Assembly (NCBI RefSeq): GCF_000017405.1
Contig: NC_009668.1
Coordinates: forward strand, 1,266,001-1,330,000
DNA: 64,000 nucleotides
Reading direction: 5' to 3'
From: Brucella anthropi ATCC 49188
Lineage (GTDB): Bacteria; Pseudomonadota; Alphaproteobacteria; Rhizobiales; Rhizobiaceae
Shown one piece after another: positions 29,605 through 38,665 of the stretch (within the stretch, counting starts at the first letter, position 1; the number at the start of each line of letters is the position of its first letter). The notes beneath the pieces were generated by a model. That model was not told the origin of the DNA and searched no databases. It worked only from the letters and a program-made list of their open reading frames with translations. The position numbers and the translations under genes are program-made.

Positions 29605-30504
29605 ATGTCGCATACCACCGCCGCAAACCCCGCTCCTACCAATGCGCAACGTCTGGCGATGACCGCTCTGATCGTTGGCGGAATCGCTATTGGCAGCTCG
29701 CCGATCTTTGTCCGACTTTCCGAGGTGGGTCCGCTCGCAACAGGCTTCTGGCGTCTTGCACTCGCAGTTTTACCGCTTCTGCTCATGGATGGTCGCGAAC
29801 GGCGCGACGAAAAGGATACTACCCCGCTCACGCTGTCCGACTGTTTGCGCCTCGCCCTGCCAGGCCTGTTTATCGCTTTCGACCTCGGCGCGTGGCACTT
29901 GTCGCTGCACATGACATCCGTTGCAAATGCCACGCTGCTTGCCAATATGGCGCCGATTTTCGTGACATTGGGCGCTTGGTTGCTTTTCAACTCGCGCGTG
30001 AGCACGTCTTTCATGATCGGCCTTGCCGTCGCGGTCATTGGCGTCGTCGTGCTAAAGGGTGGACCGGGCGAGCTTCTCCAGTCCCAATCGTCCGGCGATG
30101 CGATGGCGCTTCTGGCCGCAGTCTTCTATGCCGGTTACATTCTCTCGGTTGGCCGCTTGCGCAGCCGCTTTTCCACCATGCGCATCATGCTGTGGAGCAG
30201 CGCGATTGCAGCCGTCTTTTCGCTGCCGGTTGCGTATTTCATGGAAGGTCAGATACTGCCTGCCACGCTCTATGGATGGCTTATTCTTGCAGGCCTCGCA
30301 TGGGTAACTCATGCCGCAGGCCAGAGCATGATTGCTTATGCCCTCGCCTATCTTCCGGCATCGTTCTCGTCACTCACCCTGCTTCTGCAGCCGGTTGTCG
30401 CAGCGTTTCTTGCCTGGACTATCCTGTCGGAACCTATCGGCATGTTGCAGGCTCTGGGCGGCATCATCGTGATATCGGGCATTTTGATCGCTCGAAGAGG
30501 ATAG
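29605..30504 (+). CDS. DMT-superfamily (EamA) transporter
   Basis: The 299-residue membrane protein has about ten hydrophobic segments made of two EamA repeats, with the first-repeat pattern AIGSSPIFVRLSEVGPLATGFWRLALA. Members export amino acids and other metabolites. The ATG at 29605 (MSHTTAANPAP) is used; a TTG at 29562 would add about 15 residues. It converges with the betaine importer operon across a symmetric terminator. Confidence 0.88.
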   Translation: MSHTTAANPAPTNAQRLAMTALIVGGIAIGSSPIFVRLSEVGPLATGFWRLALAVLPLLLMDGRERRDEKDTTPLTLSDCLRLALPGLFIAFDLGAWHLSLHMTSVANATLLANMAPIFVTLGAWLLFNSRVSTSFMIGLAVAVIGVVVLKGGPGELLQSQSSGDAMALLAAVFYAGYILSVGRLRSRFSTMRIMLWSSAIAAVFSLPVAYFMEGQILPATLYGWLILAGLAWVTHAAGQSMIAYALAYLPASFSSLTLLLQPVVAAFLAWTILSEPIGMLQALGGIIVISGILIARRG

Positions 30505-30510
30505 GATATG

Positions 30511-30536
30511 AAAAAGCCCCGGTTTCCCGGGGCTTT
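30511..30536. terminator. Bidirectional terminator between the DMT and betaine-importer genes
   Basis: AAAGCCCCGG (30513-30522) pairs with CCGGGGCTTT (30527-30536) around a four-base loop, with A and T tracts on the two sides. It serves both convergent units. Confidence 0.9.
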
Positions 30537-30549
30537 CTTACGGAGCTGA

Positions 30550-31416
30550 TTACTCAGCCAGCCATTCCTTGATGCGGTCCGGATGGTCCGCGATATATTT
30601 ATCGACGGCCTTCTCATAGGATGTTTCCTGCGCATCGAACATCGCAGCTTCGAGCTCGCTGATCGGAATGCTCATCTTGGTCAGCAATGAAGCAACTTTC
30701 GGATTGTCTTCCTTGAAGCCCTTACGTGCAATGGCGTCGATATGTTCGGCACCACCCAGTGCGCCTTCAGGATCGGCAATGTAACGCAGCTTGTACTTGC
30801 CGAACATCCAGTGCGGGCTCCATGAGGTTGCCACGAACCAGCCGTCGGAACGTGTGGCGCGGTCAACTGTCGTCAGCATGGCCGCTTCACTCGAAATATT
30901 GAGCTTGTAGTCCAGCCCGTATTTCTTGATCGCTTCCTGCGATAGACGAGTGAGGCCTGCGCCCGGATCGATGCCCTGAATTTCGCCCTTCAGCTTCTCG
31001 CGAACTTCCGGCTTCTTCAGGTCTTCAATGGAGCTGATCTCACTTTCCGGGATGTAAGCCGGAACAATCCAACCGAGCTTTGCACCTTCATAGAGCGGGC
31101 CTAGGTCTTCGACCTTGTCCTTCACGCGTGCATAGTAATCGGCGTGCGTTTCCGGCAGCCAGGCCATCATCATGGCATCGATATCGCCACGGCTCACGCC
31201 CTGATAAAGTGGGGCCACGTCCGTCTGAACCAGCTCAACCTTCTGGCCGAGATTGTCTTCGATCAGTTTCTTGGCAAGTTTGGTGACGAACTCAGCATCC
31301 GACCAAGGTGCCCAGCCGATCTTCACCGGCTTGCCGTCCTGCGCAAATGCTGCGCCCATGGTCATCGTTCCCGCCACAACTGCCGCCAGACCGAATTTGG
31401 TTAGTTTGCCTAACAT
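30550..31416 (-). CDS. Glycine betaine/choline ABC transporter substrate-binding protein (ProX/ChoX-like)
   Basis: The 288-residue periplasmic protein of the OpuAC family has a signal peptide (FGLAAVVAGTMTMGAAFA) and then VKIGWAPWSDAEFVTKLA. A later block, QGVSRGDIDAMMMAWLPETH, contains Trp and acidic residues used to cage quaternary amines. The ATG at 31416 has an AAGGAGA ribosome site; the frame extends upstream to 31491 without support. With the permease and CBS-containing ATPase upstream it forms a complete quaternary-amine importer. Confidence 0.92.
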   Translation of the reverse strand: MLGKLTKFGLAAVVAGTMTMGAAFAQDGKPVKIGWAPWSDAEFVTKLAKKLIEDNLGQKVELVQTDVAPLYQGVSRGDIDAMMMAWLPETHADYYARVKDKVEDLGPLYEGAKLGWIVPAYIPESEISSIEDLKKPEVREKLKGEIQGIDPGAGLTRLSQEAIKKYGLDYKLNISSEAAMLTTVDRATRSDGWFVATSWSPHWMFGKYKLRYIADPEGALGGAEHIDAIARKGFKEDNPKVASLLTKMSIPISELEAAMFDAQETSYEKAVDKYIADHPDRIKEWLAE

Positions 31417-31487
31417 AGCTTCTCCTTTTCGATTGGTATCAGTTCCCATTGTTATTATTGGGTTATTCTTGGTTATTTTGGCTTTCT

Positions 31488-32393
31488 TCATGCTTCCTGC
31501 TTGCGAAAGGACGAGGCGGACTGAGTGTCCGCCGCCTTTCTTAAAGATGCGAGCCTTTTGAAAAATCCGGCTCCGCCCTTGCCGAAGCTCTGGGTAATGC
31601 GGTCGAGAATGACCGCCAGAATGACCACTGCAAGGCCACCTTCAAAGCCGAGGCCCACATTGAGGCGCTGGATGCCGGTCAACACTGTATTGCCGAGGCC
31701 GCCCGCACCGATCATCGACGCGATGACCACCATTGAAAGCGACAGCATGATCGTCTGGTTGATGCCGGCCATGATCGAGGGCATGGCGTTTGGAAGCTGC
31801 ACCTTGAACAGAAGCTGCCGTGATGTGCAGCCGAAGGCCAGCCCGGCTTCAACGAATTCGGCATGTACCTGCCGGATACCAAGATTGGTCAGACGCACAA
31901 CCGGCGGCATGGCGAAAATCACCGTCGCAATTGTTCCGGGCACGGCACCGAGGCCAAAAAACATTGCTGCCGGAATGAGATAGACGAAAGCGGGCATCGT
32001 CTGCATGAGGTCGAGCACCGGGCGCACAATCGAGGCGACTGTATCGCTGCGCGCCATGGCGATGCCAAGCGGAATGCCGATCACGACAGCAATAACCGTC
32101 GATGCCAGCACCAGAGAGAGGCTTTCCATAGTGCCCGTCCACAATTCCATGTGGATGATAAGGCCCAATGCGAGAGCCGTGAATATCGCGAACTTCCACC
32201 CCACACGCCACAGCGCGAGCAGTGTAAGAATTGCGACCCCACCTATCGGCGGAACTGCGAGAAGAGCGTTTTGAATACCGTCAGTCACAAAACCGATGGC
32301 GGCTGCGATCATATCGAGCGCGGGCGTAAAGTGGTCGAGAATGTAGTTGACCACAACATCCGCCCATCCGCCGACACTGAAATTCAAATCCAT
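31488..32393 (-). CDS. Glycine betaine/choline ABC transporter permease (ProW/ChoW-like)
   Basis: The 301-residue permease has about six hydrophobic segments and the BPD_transp_1 blocks LVLASTVIAVVIGIPLGIAMA and FVEAGLAFGCTSRQLLFKVQLPNAMPSIMAGI, the latter being the EAA loop. It is the middle gene of the importer operon, 81 bp after the ATPase gene. Confidence 0.93.
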   Translation of the reverse strand: MDLNFSVGGWADVVVNYILDHFTPALDMIAAAIGFVTDGIQNALLAVPPIGGVAILTLLALWRVGWKFAIFTALALGLIIHMELWTGTMESLSLVLASTVIAVVIGIPLGIAMARSDTVASIVRPVLDLMQTMPAFVYLIPAAMFFGLGAVPGTIATVIFAMPPVVRLTNLGIRQVHAEFVEAGLAFGCTSRQLLFKVQLPNAMPSIMAGINQTIMLSLSMVVIASMIGAGGLGNTVLTGIQRLNVGLGFEGGLAVVILAVILDRITQSFGKGGAGFFKRLASLRKAADTQSASSFRKQEA

Positions 32394-32474
32394 GTTTTAC
32401 CGTCCATTTCCGTATTTCTTCTGGATTGGACCAATTCTGCCTTCATCAGGCAAAAGGCCGTTGGCGCGCAGGTC

Positions 32475-33659
32475 TCAGCCCGCGCGACCAAGCGTTTCAA
32501 GCAAGGCCGATTTGCTGATAGCACCGACATAACGGTTCTGGCGGTCAGTGACCGGGACCGGCCAAGGGCTTTCCGCCACCTGTGTCAGCAATCCGGCAAG
32601 CGGCGCTTCGGCTTCGATAGCAGAGACGCTATCCAGTCTCTCGCCATCCTGCGCGACAGCACCCTTTGCCAGCGCATCACGACTGACCATGCCGCGATAT
32701 GTGCGGTCGGCATCGATCAACACGCCGAACGTCTTGCCGCTCGCGTCGAAACGCTCGAGCGCCGTCGCCAGCTGTTCGGGTTCAAACACGATCAGCTCGT
32801 CGTCGCGAGCCACATCGGCGGCTTTGAATACGCGGGACACATCGACATTGCGGAAGAAGGAACGAACATAATCGTTGGCCGGTGCGGACACGATTTCGTT
32901 CGGCGTTCCCACCTGGACGACCTTGCCGTGCTGCATGATGCAGATACGGTCACCGATACGCATGGCTTCGTCCAGATCATGGCTCACGAAAATGATCGTC
33001 CGGCTATGTTCAGCCTGCAGCCGCTTGAGTTCGTCCTGCATTTCGGTGCGGATCAGCGGATCAAGGGCAGAAAATGCCTCGTCCATCAGAAGAATGGTCG
33101 GCTCGCTTGCCAGCGCGCGCGCCAGTCCGACACGTTGCTTCATACCGCCGGAAAGCTGATCCGGCATACTGTGAGCATATGGTTCAAGACCAACCGCAGC
33201 GAGTGCTTTCAGTGCCTTCTGGTGACGTTCCGCCTCACCCATTCCGGCCACTTCGAGACCGAACGACGCATTGTTCAGAACCGAACGATTGGGCAGGAGC
33301 GCAAAAGACTGGAACACCATGCTCATGTCGCGACGACGAAGATCGATCAGCTCGCGCTTCGTCATTTTGACGATATCGCGGCCGTCCACTTCGATGGAAC
33401 CGACAGTCGGTTCGATCAAGCGATTGAGCAGACGCAGAAGCGTGGATTTGCCCGAGCCGGAGAGGCCCATAATAACGAATACTTCGCCTTCATAGATGTC
33501 GAAGGTCGCATCATCGACGCCGATTGTTGCGCCAAGTTCGCTGTGAATCTGGGTTTTTGATTTACCTGCGCGCAATTCTTGCATTGCACGCTCCGGGTCA
33601 TCGCCGAAGACTTTAAAAACGCTCTTCAAGCTTATTTTCGTCTCAGCCGGCGACTTCAT
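32475..33659 (-). CDS. Glycine betaine/choline ABC transporter ATPase with CBS domains (ProV-like)
   Basis: The 394-residue ATPase has Walker A GLSGSGKST, signature LSGGMKQRVGLARAL and Walker B ILLMDEAFSALDPL. The C-terminal extension (about 275-394) corresponds to a pair of CBS domains, which gate ProV/OpuA-type importers by ionic strength or nucleotides. The ATG at 33659 has a GGAAG site; the frame runs back to 33689. It is the first gene of the three-gene operon. Confidence 0.93.
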   Translation of the reverse strand: MKSPAETKISLKSVFKVFGDDPERAMQELRAGKSKTQIHSELGATIGVDDATFDIYEGEVFVIMGLSGSGKSTLLRLLNRLIEPTVGSIEVDGRDIVKMTKRELIDLRRRDMSMVFQSFALLPNRSVLNNASFGLEVAGMGEAERHQKALKALAAVGLEPYAHSMPDQLSGGMKQRVGLARALASEPTILLMDEAFSALDPLIRTEMQDELKRLQAEHSRTIIFVSHDLDEAMRIGDRICIMQHGKVVQVGTPNEIVSAPANDYVRSFFRNVDVSRVFKAADVARDDELIVFEPEQLATALERFDASGKTFGVLIDADRTYRGMVSRDALAKGAVAQDGERLDSVSAIEAEAPLAGLLTQVAESPWPVPVTDRQNRYVGAISKSALLETLGRAG

Positions 33660-34211
33660 ACTTTCTTCCTTGTATAAAATACCATGCATTAAGTTTAACC
33701 CCGCTGTGCTGGCGGACTTAATCTCCTTTTTAACATTGATAGAACTTCATTCCAGCGCAAAGTGCCCACACGCGATCTGCGTTCCGCAAACTGTCCGCAT
33801 GGAATGATTATCGATAGATTGCTTGATTCTATATAGGTCATTTCCCGACATGTCCACCCACAGCCGTGAATTCATCTGAATGATCCGTCCAGCAACCGTC
33901 CCCTTGAATGATTTTTTTGAAGGGTTGCACGACGCATTTCGAGGGCTGTTCGACACTGCCTAAAGCAGGAGGCAATCGACCAGCTTGAAGACAATAGTAG
34001 TCCCGATCCAGTCAATTACCGGAACACCCTGCGACAAATATGCTATCAGCTGCGACATCGTCCGAATTAGTATAATTCGGGATAAAAATGACTATAATTA
34101 CAGAAAAATAGTGTGATTATACTGTCGCTCGGAATTATCTAGTCTATACATAAAGACGACGCGGATTGAACAATCCGCGCCGTGATAGACCTGTTTCAAA
34201 GGCCTGTTTCT
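33660..34211. other. AT-rich intergenic region upstream of the betaine importer
   Basis: About 550 bases with no convincing gene. The promoter of the proV-like operon (minus strand) should be here. A very AT-rich stretch lies at about 34060-34140. GCGGATTG (34161-34168) with CAATCCGC (34171-34178) forms a hairpin just past the stop of the next minus-strand operon and may be its terminator, though without a good U run. Confidence 0.5.
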
Positions 34212-34685
34212 TCAACGATAAGCCATATATCCGACAAAGCCGGTGATCTTCCAGCGCGCCCCGTCGCGACGACAAAAATAAAGCGTCTGCCAGTTGAGAC
34301 GATCGATTGTTCCGTCCTTTCTGGCGATCGTTCCATCGAATTTTTTCCGTGCGAGAGCGACGTCGCCGGTAATATCGATCACACTCAGGTTGGTCGCACG
34401 AAAGATACCGTCCGCCAGAGATTCGGCATATTCCACCGCTGCACTCTCCGCTGCCTGTCGCAGCCATTCATCGCGATAACTTGCGAGCGTCGGAAAACCG
34501 GCGTCCCAATTGTCAGGATCGCGATCATTGTGCGCATGAATGCCAAGGAAGCGCACCTCATCGAAATCATCGGCCACCAATGACCAGTCCTGCGATACGA
34601 AGGCCTCGATATCGCGCCGTACAAGCATCTCCCAAATCTGCTCGCGATCCTTGTCGCCAGCAAACGGATTGGCCGCACCCTTCAT
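34212..34685 (-). CDS. NTF2/SnoaL-like hypothetical protein
   Basis: The 157-residue soluble protein has an alpha+beta layout like NTF2/SnoaL cone-fold proteins: an N-terminal helix (DREQIWEMLVRRDIEAF), a core strand IDITGDVALARKKFDG and a C-terminal strand ending ARWKITGFVGYMAY. Such proteins act as small hydrolases, isomerases or binding partners, and no specific role can be given. It is the last gene of the minus-strand operon with the PLP enzyme, RpiR, ABC ATPase and SDR, so it probably serves the same pathway. Confidence 0.72.
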   Translation of the reverse strand: MKGAANPFAGDKDREQIWEMLVRRDIEAFVSQDWSLVADDFDEVRFLGIHAHNDRDPDNWDAGFPTLASYRDEWLRQAAESAAVEYAESLADGIFRATNLSVIDITGDVALARKKFDGTIARKDGTIDRLNWQTLYFCRRDGARWKITGFVGYMAYR

Positions 34686-34698
34686 GCTATCCTCCTGA

Positions 34699-35763
34699 TT
34701 ATCTTAATTTCCCACGTGCGGCGACCGGCAGGATATCGACGACATCCTCGCCCGAAACAAGATGAACTTCATCAAAGAGATTGGAAACAACGCAGACGTG
34801 GTCGGGAATAATTCGGAGCCGCTCACCAACCTTCAGACCCGCGACATCACCAACCAGCTTGCCGTGCTCCTCACTCAGGCCGATCACACGGGCATCGGGA
34901 CGGCCCATCACTTCACCAAAGTCGCTCAGTCCCAGCGTATCGCTGGATAGTGCCTTGGACCCGGCATCAATGATCGCTCGTTCTGATGTTGGATGGCTGA
35001 CGACCGTTGAAAGCACCGTCAAGGCGCAGTCATCCACTGTCGCCGCGGCCTTTTCGACCTGATAACGGTCGAAATAGATATAGGTACCGGGGCGATATTC
35101 GGTGACGACGCTGTCGCTGGGTTTGCGCCACATATCGGGCGTGCCGCCGCTTGAAATCGTCTCGCAGGGAAGGCTATTCGCCTCCAGCAACTCACGTGCC
35201 GAATAAAGCCATTGTTCAGCCTCGTCCGGCTTGCCCGCTGCGGGATAGGTCATCAGACCACCGAAACGCAGTCCTGCGCTCTGGTCTATAATGCGTGCCA
35301 GCTCCAGGGCTTCGGCTGGCGTCTGCACGCCACAGCGCCCCATACCCGTGTCGCATTCGACAAGCACTTTCAACGGATGCTTTTCATCGGTGAAACGCGC
35401 CGCCAGTCCTGCAAGGGAGGTTCGATTATCGACCGTTACAGACAGGGTGATGCGTTGATGCAGCGTATGAAGGCGATCAAGCTTTTCCTGTCCCAGAATA
35501 TTGTAGGGCAGGAAAATATTCGTCAGCCCGGCATCGGCCATGACTTCTGCCTCGCCTAGCTTCTGGCAGGTGATCCCGGTCGCGCCCGCTTCCACCTGCA
35601 TTTTGGCAAAGAGCGGCAGCTTATGCGTCTTGATATGCGGACGCAGTTTAACCCCCACCGCATCCGCATGGGCCTGCGCCTTGGCGATATTCGCCTTCAC
35701 GCGATCAATATCGATGAGGATCGCAGGTGTATCCACCTCGTGAACGGTTTTCGGTCTGGTCAT
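34699..35763 (-). CDS. DSD1-family PLP enzyme (D-threonine aldolase / D-serine dehydratase-like)
   Basis: The 354-residue fold-type III PLP enzyme has an alanine-racemase-like N-domain and a D-serine-dehydratase-like C-domain. The PLP lysine lies in LRPHIKTHK near residue 44-50. The C-terminal PDHVCVVSNLFDE holds the His and Cys that bind zinc in D-serine dehydratase and metal in D-threonine aldolase. These enzymes cleave or dehydrate beta-hydroxy-D-amino acids. It starts 4 bp after the RpiR gene. A RidA gene in the divergent operon could clear the enamine/imine product. Confidence 0.88.
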   Translation of the reverse strand: MTRPKTVHEVDTPAILIDIDRVKANIAKAQAHADAVGVKLRPHIKTHKLPLFAKMQVEAGATGITCQKLGEAEVMADAGLTNIFLPYNILGQEKLDRLHTLHQRITLSVTVDNRTSLAGLAARFTDEKHPLKVLVECDTGMGRCGVQTPAEALELARIIDQSAGLRFGGLMTYPAAGKPDEAEQWLYSARELLEANSLPCETISSGGTPDMWRKPSDSVVTEYRPGTYIYFDRYQVEKAAATVDDCALTVLSTVVSHPTSERAIIDAGSKALSSDTLGLSDFGEVMGRPDARVIGLSEEHGKLVGDVAGLKVGERLRIIPDHVCVVSNLFDEVHLVSGEDVVDILPVAARGKLR

Positions 35764-35766
35764 GGA

Positions 35767-36648
35767 TCAGTCTCCAAGCGGCAAGCGCGGATCGTCTATG
35801 GTGAGCGTATTGAGGCTATGCTTGATGCGGCGCAGGCTTTCCAGCACCTTCGGGCCACGCGCTTCTGCTGTCGCCGTGGCGATCATGTCGAGAATGGCCA
35901 GCAGCGCGAAGCGTGACGATGTCGGCTTGTAGATATTGCCGTCTTCATTCGCCTGATATGGAATGAGCACATCCGCCGCCTTGGCGAGATCGGAACCGGC
36001 AGGCGTGATCGCGACTGTCTGCGCTCCATATTGCCGCGCAACCAGCACGGCCTCCACCACCGAACGCGCAAAGCCGGAGACGGAGAAAGCGATTACCGTT
36101 GTTTCATGCGTGGTGACGGCGGCATACATGCGCTGTAATTGCCCATCAACCTGCGCGCTGACAGGAATACCCAGCCGGAACAAGCGGTTCTGCATTTCTG
36201 TTGCCAGCATGGACGAGATGCCGCCAGACCCGAGACATAGCACAGGGCCACCGGCGGCAAGCCGTTCGGCCACTTTCATCAAGACGCCCATGTCGAGCCC
36301 GTCGCTGGCACGCTGAATAGCGGCAACTGCCGCATCAGTCACAGCCGTCGCTATGCGGCTTTCACGCACATCCCGCGCGGGAATTTCAGCCGTCAGATAC
36401 TGCCCGCCGATGGCCAAGGCCTGCGCCAGAAAGAACTTGAAGTCGCGAACCCCGTCACAGCCAAGTGCCCGGCAAAAACGTGTCACCGTGGGTTCGCTGA
36501 CACCTGCTCTGGCCGCAATTTCCGAGATTGCCGCCTTGGAAGCATAATCGGGATCGGCCAGCACGAGCGCAGCCAGCCTCCGGTCGGATTTCGATCCGTC
36601 CTGCGCCACGACATGCAGCCGCGTGATGATGTCGGCAACCTTGCTCAT
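35767..36648 (-). CDS. MurR/RpiR-family transcriptional regulator
   Basis: The 293-residue regulator has an N-terminal HTH_6 domain (ISEIAARAGVSEPTVTRFCRALG, about residues 39-61) and a SIS domain at about 130-260 (VLCLGSGGISSMLATEM). It lies inside the minus-strand operon between the ABC ATPase and the PLP enzyme. It likely controls the divergent pair of operons through the repeated TGTAAG...AACA sites at 38548-38618. Confidence 0.88.
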   Translation of the reverse strand: MSKVADIITRLHVVAQDGSKSDRRLAALVLADPDYASKAAISEIAARAGVSEPTVTRFCRALGCDGVRDFKFFLAQALAIGGQYLTAEIPARDVRESRIATAVTDAAVAAIQRASDGLDMGVLMKVAERLAAGGPVLCLGSGGISSMLATEMQNRLFRLGIPVSAQVDGQLQRMYAAVTTHETTVIAFSVSGFARSVVEAVLVARQYGAQTVAITPAGSDLAKAADVLIPYQANEDGNIYKPTSSRFALLAILDMIATATAEARGPKVLESLRRIKHSLNTLTIDDPRLPLGD

Positions 36649-36655
36649 CGGAAAT

Positions 36656-37708
36656 TCAAAGCGGGAGACCGCTATCCTTGTCGAAAAGATGTATGTGTTC
36701 GCTCTTCGCAGTTACAGGCACTTGCTCGCCGGGCGCAAGATGTATGCGCTCGCGAAACACAGCTCGTATAGGCTGTCCTGCGATCCGGCCATAAATATGC
36801 GTTTCGGGACCAGTCGGCTCGATCACCTCGACGGTGAGTTTCAGCCCTTTGCCATCCGGCGCGACCGTAAAATTTTCCGGTCGAATGCCTGCTTCCACCT
36901 GCCGGGTTTCGGATGATCCCGCGCCAACAGCGATTTCCTCGCCCTCTTCGGTACGGAATACTCCGTCTGACACAGTTCCCGGAATGAAACTCATCGACGG
37001 CGAACCGATAAAGCTCGCAACAAACTTGTTGGCGGGACGATCGTAAAGATCCAGCGGCGCACCGATCTGTTGAATCCTGCCCTGATTCATAACCACGATC
37101 CGGTCGGCCATGGTCATGGCCTCAATCTGGTCATGGGTGACATAGATCACCGTCGACTTCAGCCGCTGATGTAGCGCCTTGATTTCCGTACGCATCTGTA
37201 CGCGCAATTGCGCATCCAGATTGGAAAGCGGCTCATCAAACAGAAATACCGATGGTTCGCGAACAATGGCGCGCCCCATGGCGACGCGCTGGCGCTGCCC
37301 GCCTGAAAGCTGGCGTGGGTAGCGATCAAGATAGGAATGGAGATTGAGGATGGACGCCGCCCTGTCCACCTTCGCGGCCGTTTCTTCTGACTTTTCGCCG
37401 CGAATGCGCGGACCAAAGCCGATGTTTTCACGCGCCGTCATATGCGGAAACAGCGCATAGGATTGAAACACCATCGCAATATTGCGCTTTTGCGGTGGCA
37501 ACTCGTTAGCCCGTTCCCCACCAATCAGAAGGTCACCGCCGGAAATGGGTTCAAGCCCGGCCACCATCCGCAAAAGCGTGGATTTTCCGCAGCCGGAAGG
37601 GCCAACCAGTACGAGAAACTCTCCACTTTGAATATCGAGGTCGACATGGTCGAGGACCGTTAATTGTCCGAAAGTCTTGGTGATGCCGCGCAGAGAAACC
37701 TCTTTCAT
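36656..37708 (-). CDS. ABC transporter ATPase (UgpC/MalK/MsmK type)
   Basis: The 350-residue ATPase has Walker [10 protein letters not shown], signature [15 protein letters not shown] and Walker [17 protein letters not shown]-terminal OB-fold/TOBE region (about 240-350) is typical of carbohydrate importers of the CUT1 group. It is separated from the cognate binding protein and two permeases, which are in the divergent operon at 38666-41664. Confidence 0.92.
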   Translation of the reverse strand: MKEVSLRGITKTFGQLTVLDHVDLDIQSGEFLVLVGPSGCGKSTLLRMVAGLEPISGGDLLIGGERANELPPQKRNIAMVFQSYALFPHMTARENIGFGPRIRGEKSEETAAKVDRAASILNLHSYLDRYPRQLSGGQRQRVAMGRAIVREPSVFLFDEPLSNLDAQLRVQMRTEIKALHQRLKSTVIYVTHDQIEAMTMADRIVVMNQGRIQQIGAPLDLYDRPANKFVASFIGSPSMSFIPGTVSDGVFRTEEGEEIAVGAGSSETRQVEAGIRPENFTVAPDGKGLKLTVEVIEPTGPETHIYGRIAGQPIRAVFRERIHLAPGEQVPVTAKSEHIHLFDKDSGLPL

Positions 37709-37711
37709 CGG

Positions 37712-38485
37712 TCAGTTCCCTCCGAGAATATCTTCGATGAAAGGACGGCAGCCCGCAGTCAGCCCGGCATCGACCGGAAGGATCGCGCCGGTAATCCCCG
37801 ATGCGCGGTCAGAGGCCAGAAATGCCACCGTTTCTGCCACCTCGCGGGTATCAACGATGCGCCCCAGCGGATAAAACCGCTGTAGGCGCTCCAGCACGCT
37901 CGCATCCTGCGCGATACGATGATCCCATGCGGGTGTTCTTATCGACCCCGGACAGACGACGTTGGCACGCACGCCCTTCCTTCCGAACTCAACCGCAATA
38001 CCACGCGCAAAGGCATTGATTCCGGCTTTGGCAGCCGCATAAGCCGGGTTTCCGAAATGCAGGAGACCGTTGACCGAGGAAATGAAGACGAAAACGCCGT
38101 GTCCGCGTGCCGCCATGGCCTGCGCCATGACATTTGAAAATCCGGCAACCGCAGTCAGGTTGAGGTCTATCTCAGCGTCGATGTTGCCCTGATCCAGCCC
38201 ATCGAAGGTCTCGGCACGGGTCCAGCCCGCATTGTTGATGACAATATCGGGCAAGCCCGATTCCGCTATTATCCGCTTTGCAGCCAGCTCCAGCCCGTCG
38301 CGGTCAAGCAGATCAAAGGCATGACGCGCATGAAAATCATCGCCGGTCATTGCCTCCAGTGTCGTATCGCAACCGATCACGCGGGCGCCGCGTTCAGAGA
38401 ACAGCTTGACCAGCGCGCTTCCAACACCGCCACCGGCTCCGGTAACCAGTACCGACTTTCCGGTAAATTCGCCTGCTTGCTCCAC
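37712..38485 (-). CDS. SDR-family oxidoreductase
   Basis: The 257-residue short-chain dehydrogenase/reductase has the cofactor motif TGAGGGVGSALVKLF (about 16-30). NNAG and the catalytic Ser of FVFISSVNG are present, and the YAAAKAGINAFARG block supplies catalytic Tyr and Lys. An acidic residue after the second strand (IGCDTT) favours NAD(H). It is the first gene of the minus-strand operon. The substrate is unknown, likely a hydroxy or keto group of the compound imported by the neighbouring ABC system. Confidence 0.92.
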   Translation of the reverse strand: MEQAGEFTGKSVLVTGAGGGVGSALVKLFSERGARVIGCDTTLEAMTGDDFHARHAFDLLDRDGLELAAKRIIAESGLPDIVINNAGWTRAETFDGLDQGNIDAEIDLNLTAVAGFSNVMAQAMAARGHGVFVFISSVNGLLHFGNPAYAAAKAGINAFARGIAVEFGRKGVRANVVCPGSIRTPAWDHRIAQDASVLERLQRFYPLGRIVDTREVAETVAFLASDRASGITGAILPVDAGLTAGCRPFIEDILGGN

Positions 38486-38547
38486 GCTATTCCCCTTTTA
38501 TGCGGCAGCTTTCTGCACCTGTTTATTCCCACCAGCGTAAAAGTCAA

Positions 38548-38618
38548 AATGTAAGTTTGCAACAAAACTTTTCGCTTGAAAGTGCAGATTAAGCCGATAA
38601 TGTAAGAAAATAACAAAA
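38548..38618. promoter_or_regulatory. Pair of direct repeats (candidate RpiR sites) between divergent operons
   Basis: AATGTAAGTTTGCAACAAAA (38548-38567) and AATGTAAGAAAATAACAAAA (38599-38618) agree at 16 of 20 positions and start 51 bp apart, about five helical turns. Each contains a TGT...ACA inverted half-site. They lie in the 180-bp gap between the SDR operon and the ABC binding-protein operon and suit a dimeric RpiR regulator. Confidence 0.6.
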
Positions 38619-38665
38619 ATATATCGTCATCGCACCAATGCGGGGCAAAACAAGGGAACGGGAAG

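Noticed and set aside
31863..33560. A 565-codon plus-strand frame opposite the betaine importer
   Set aside because: The opposite strand carries clear ABC permease and ATPase motifs; this frame has none.
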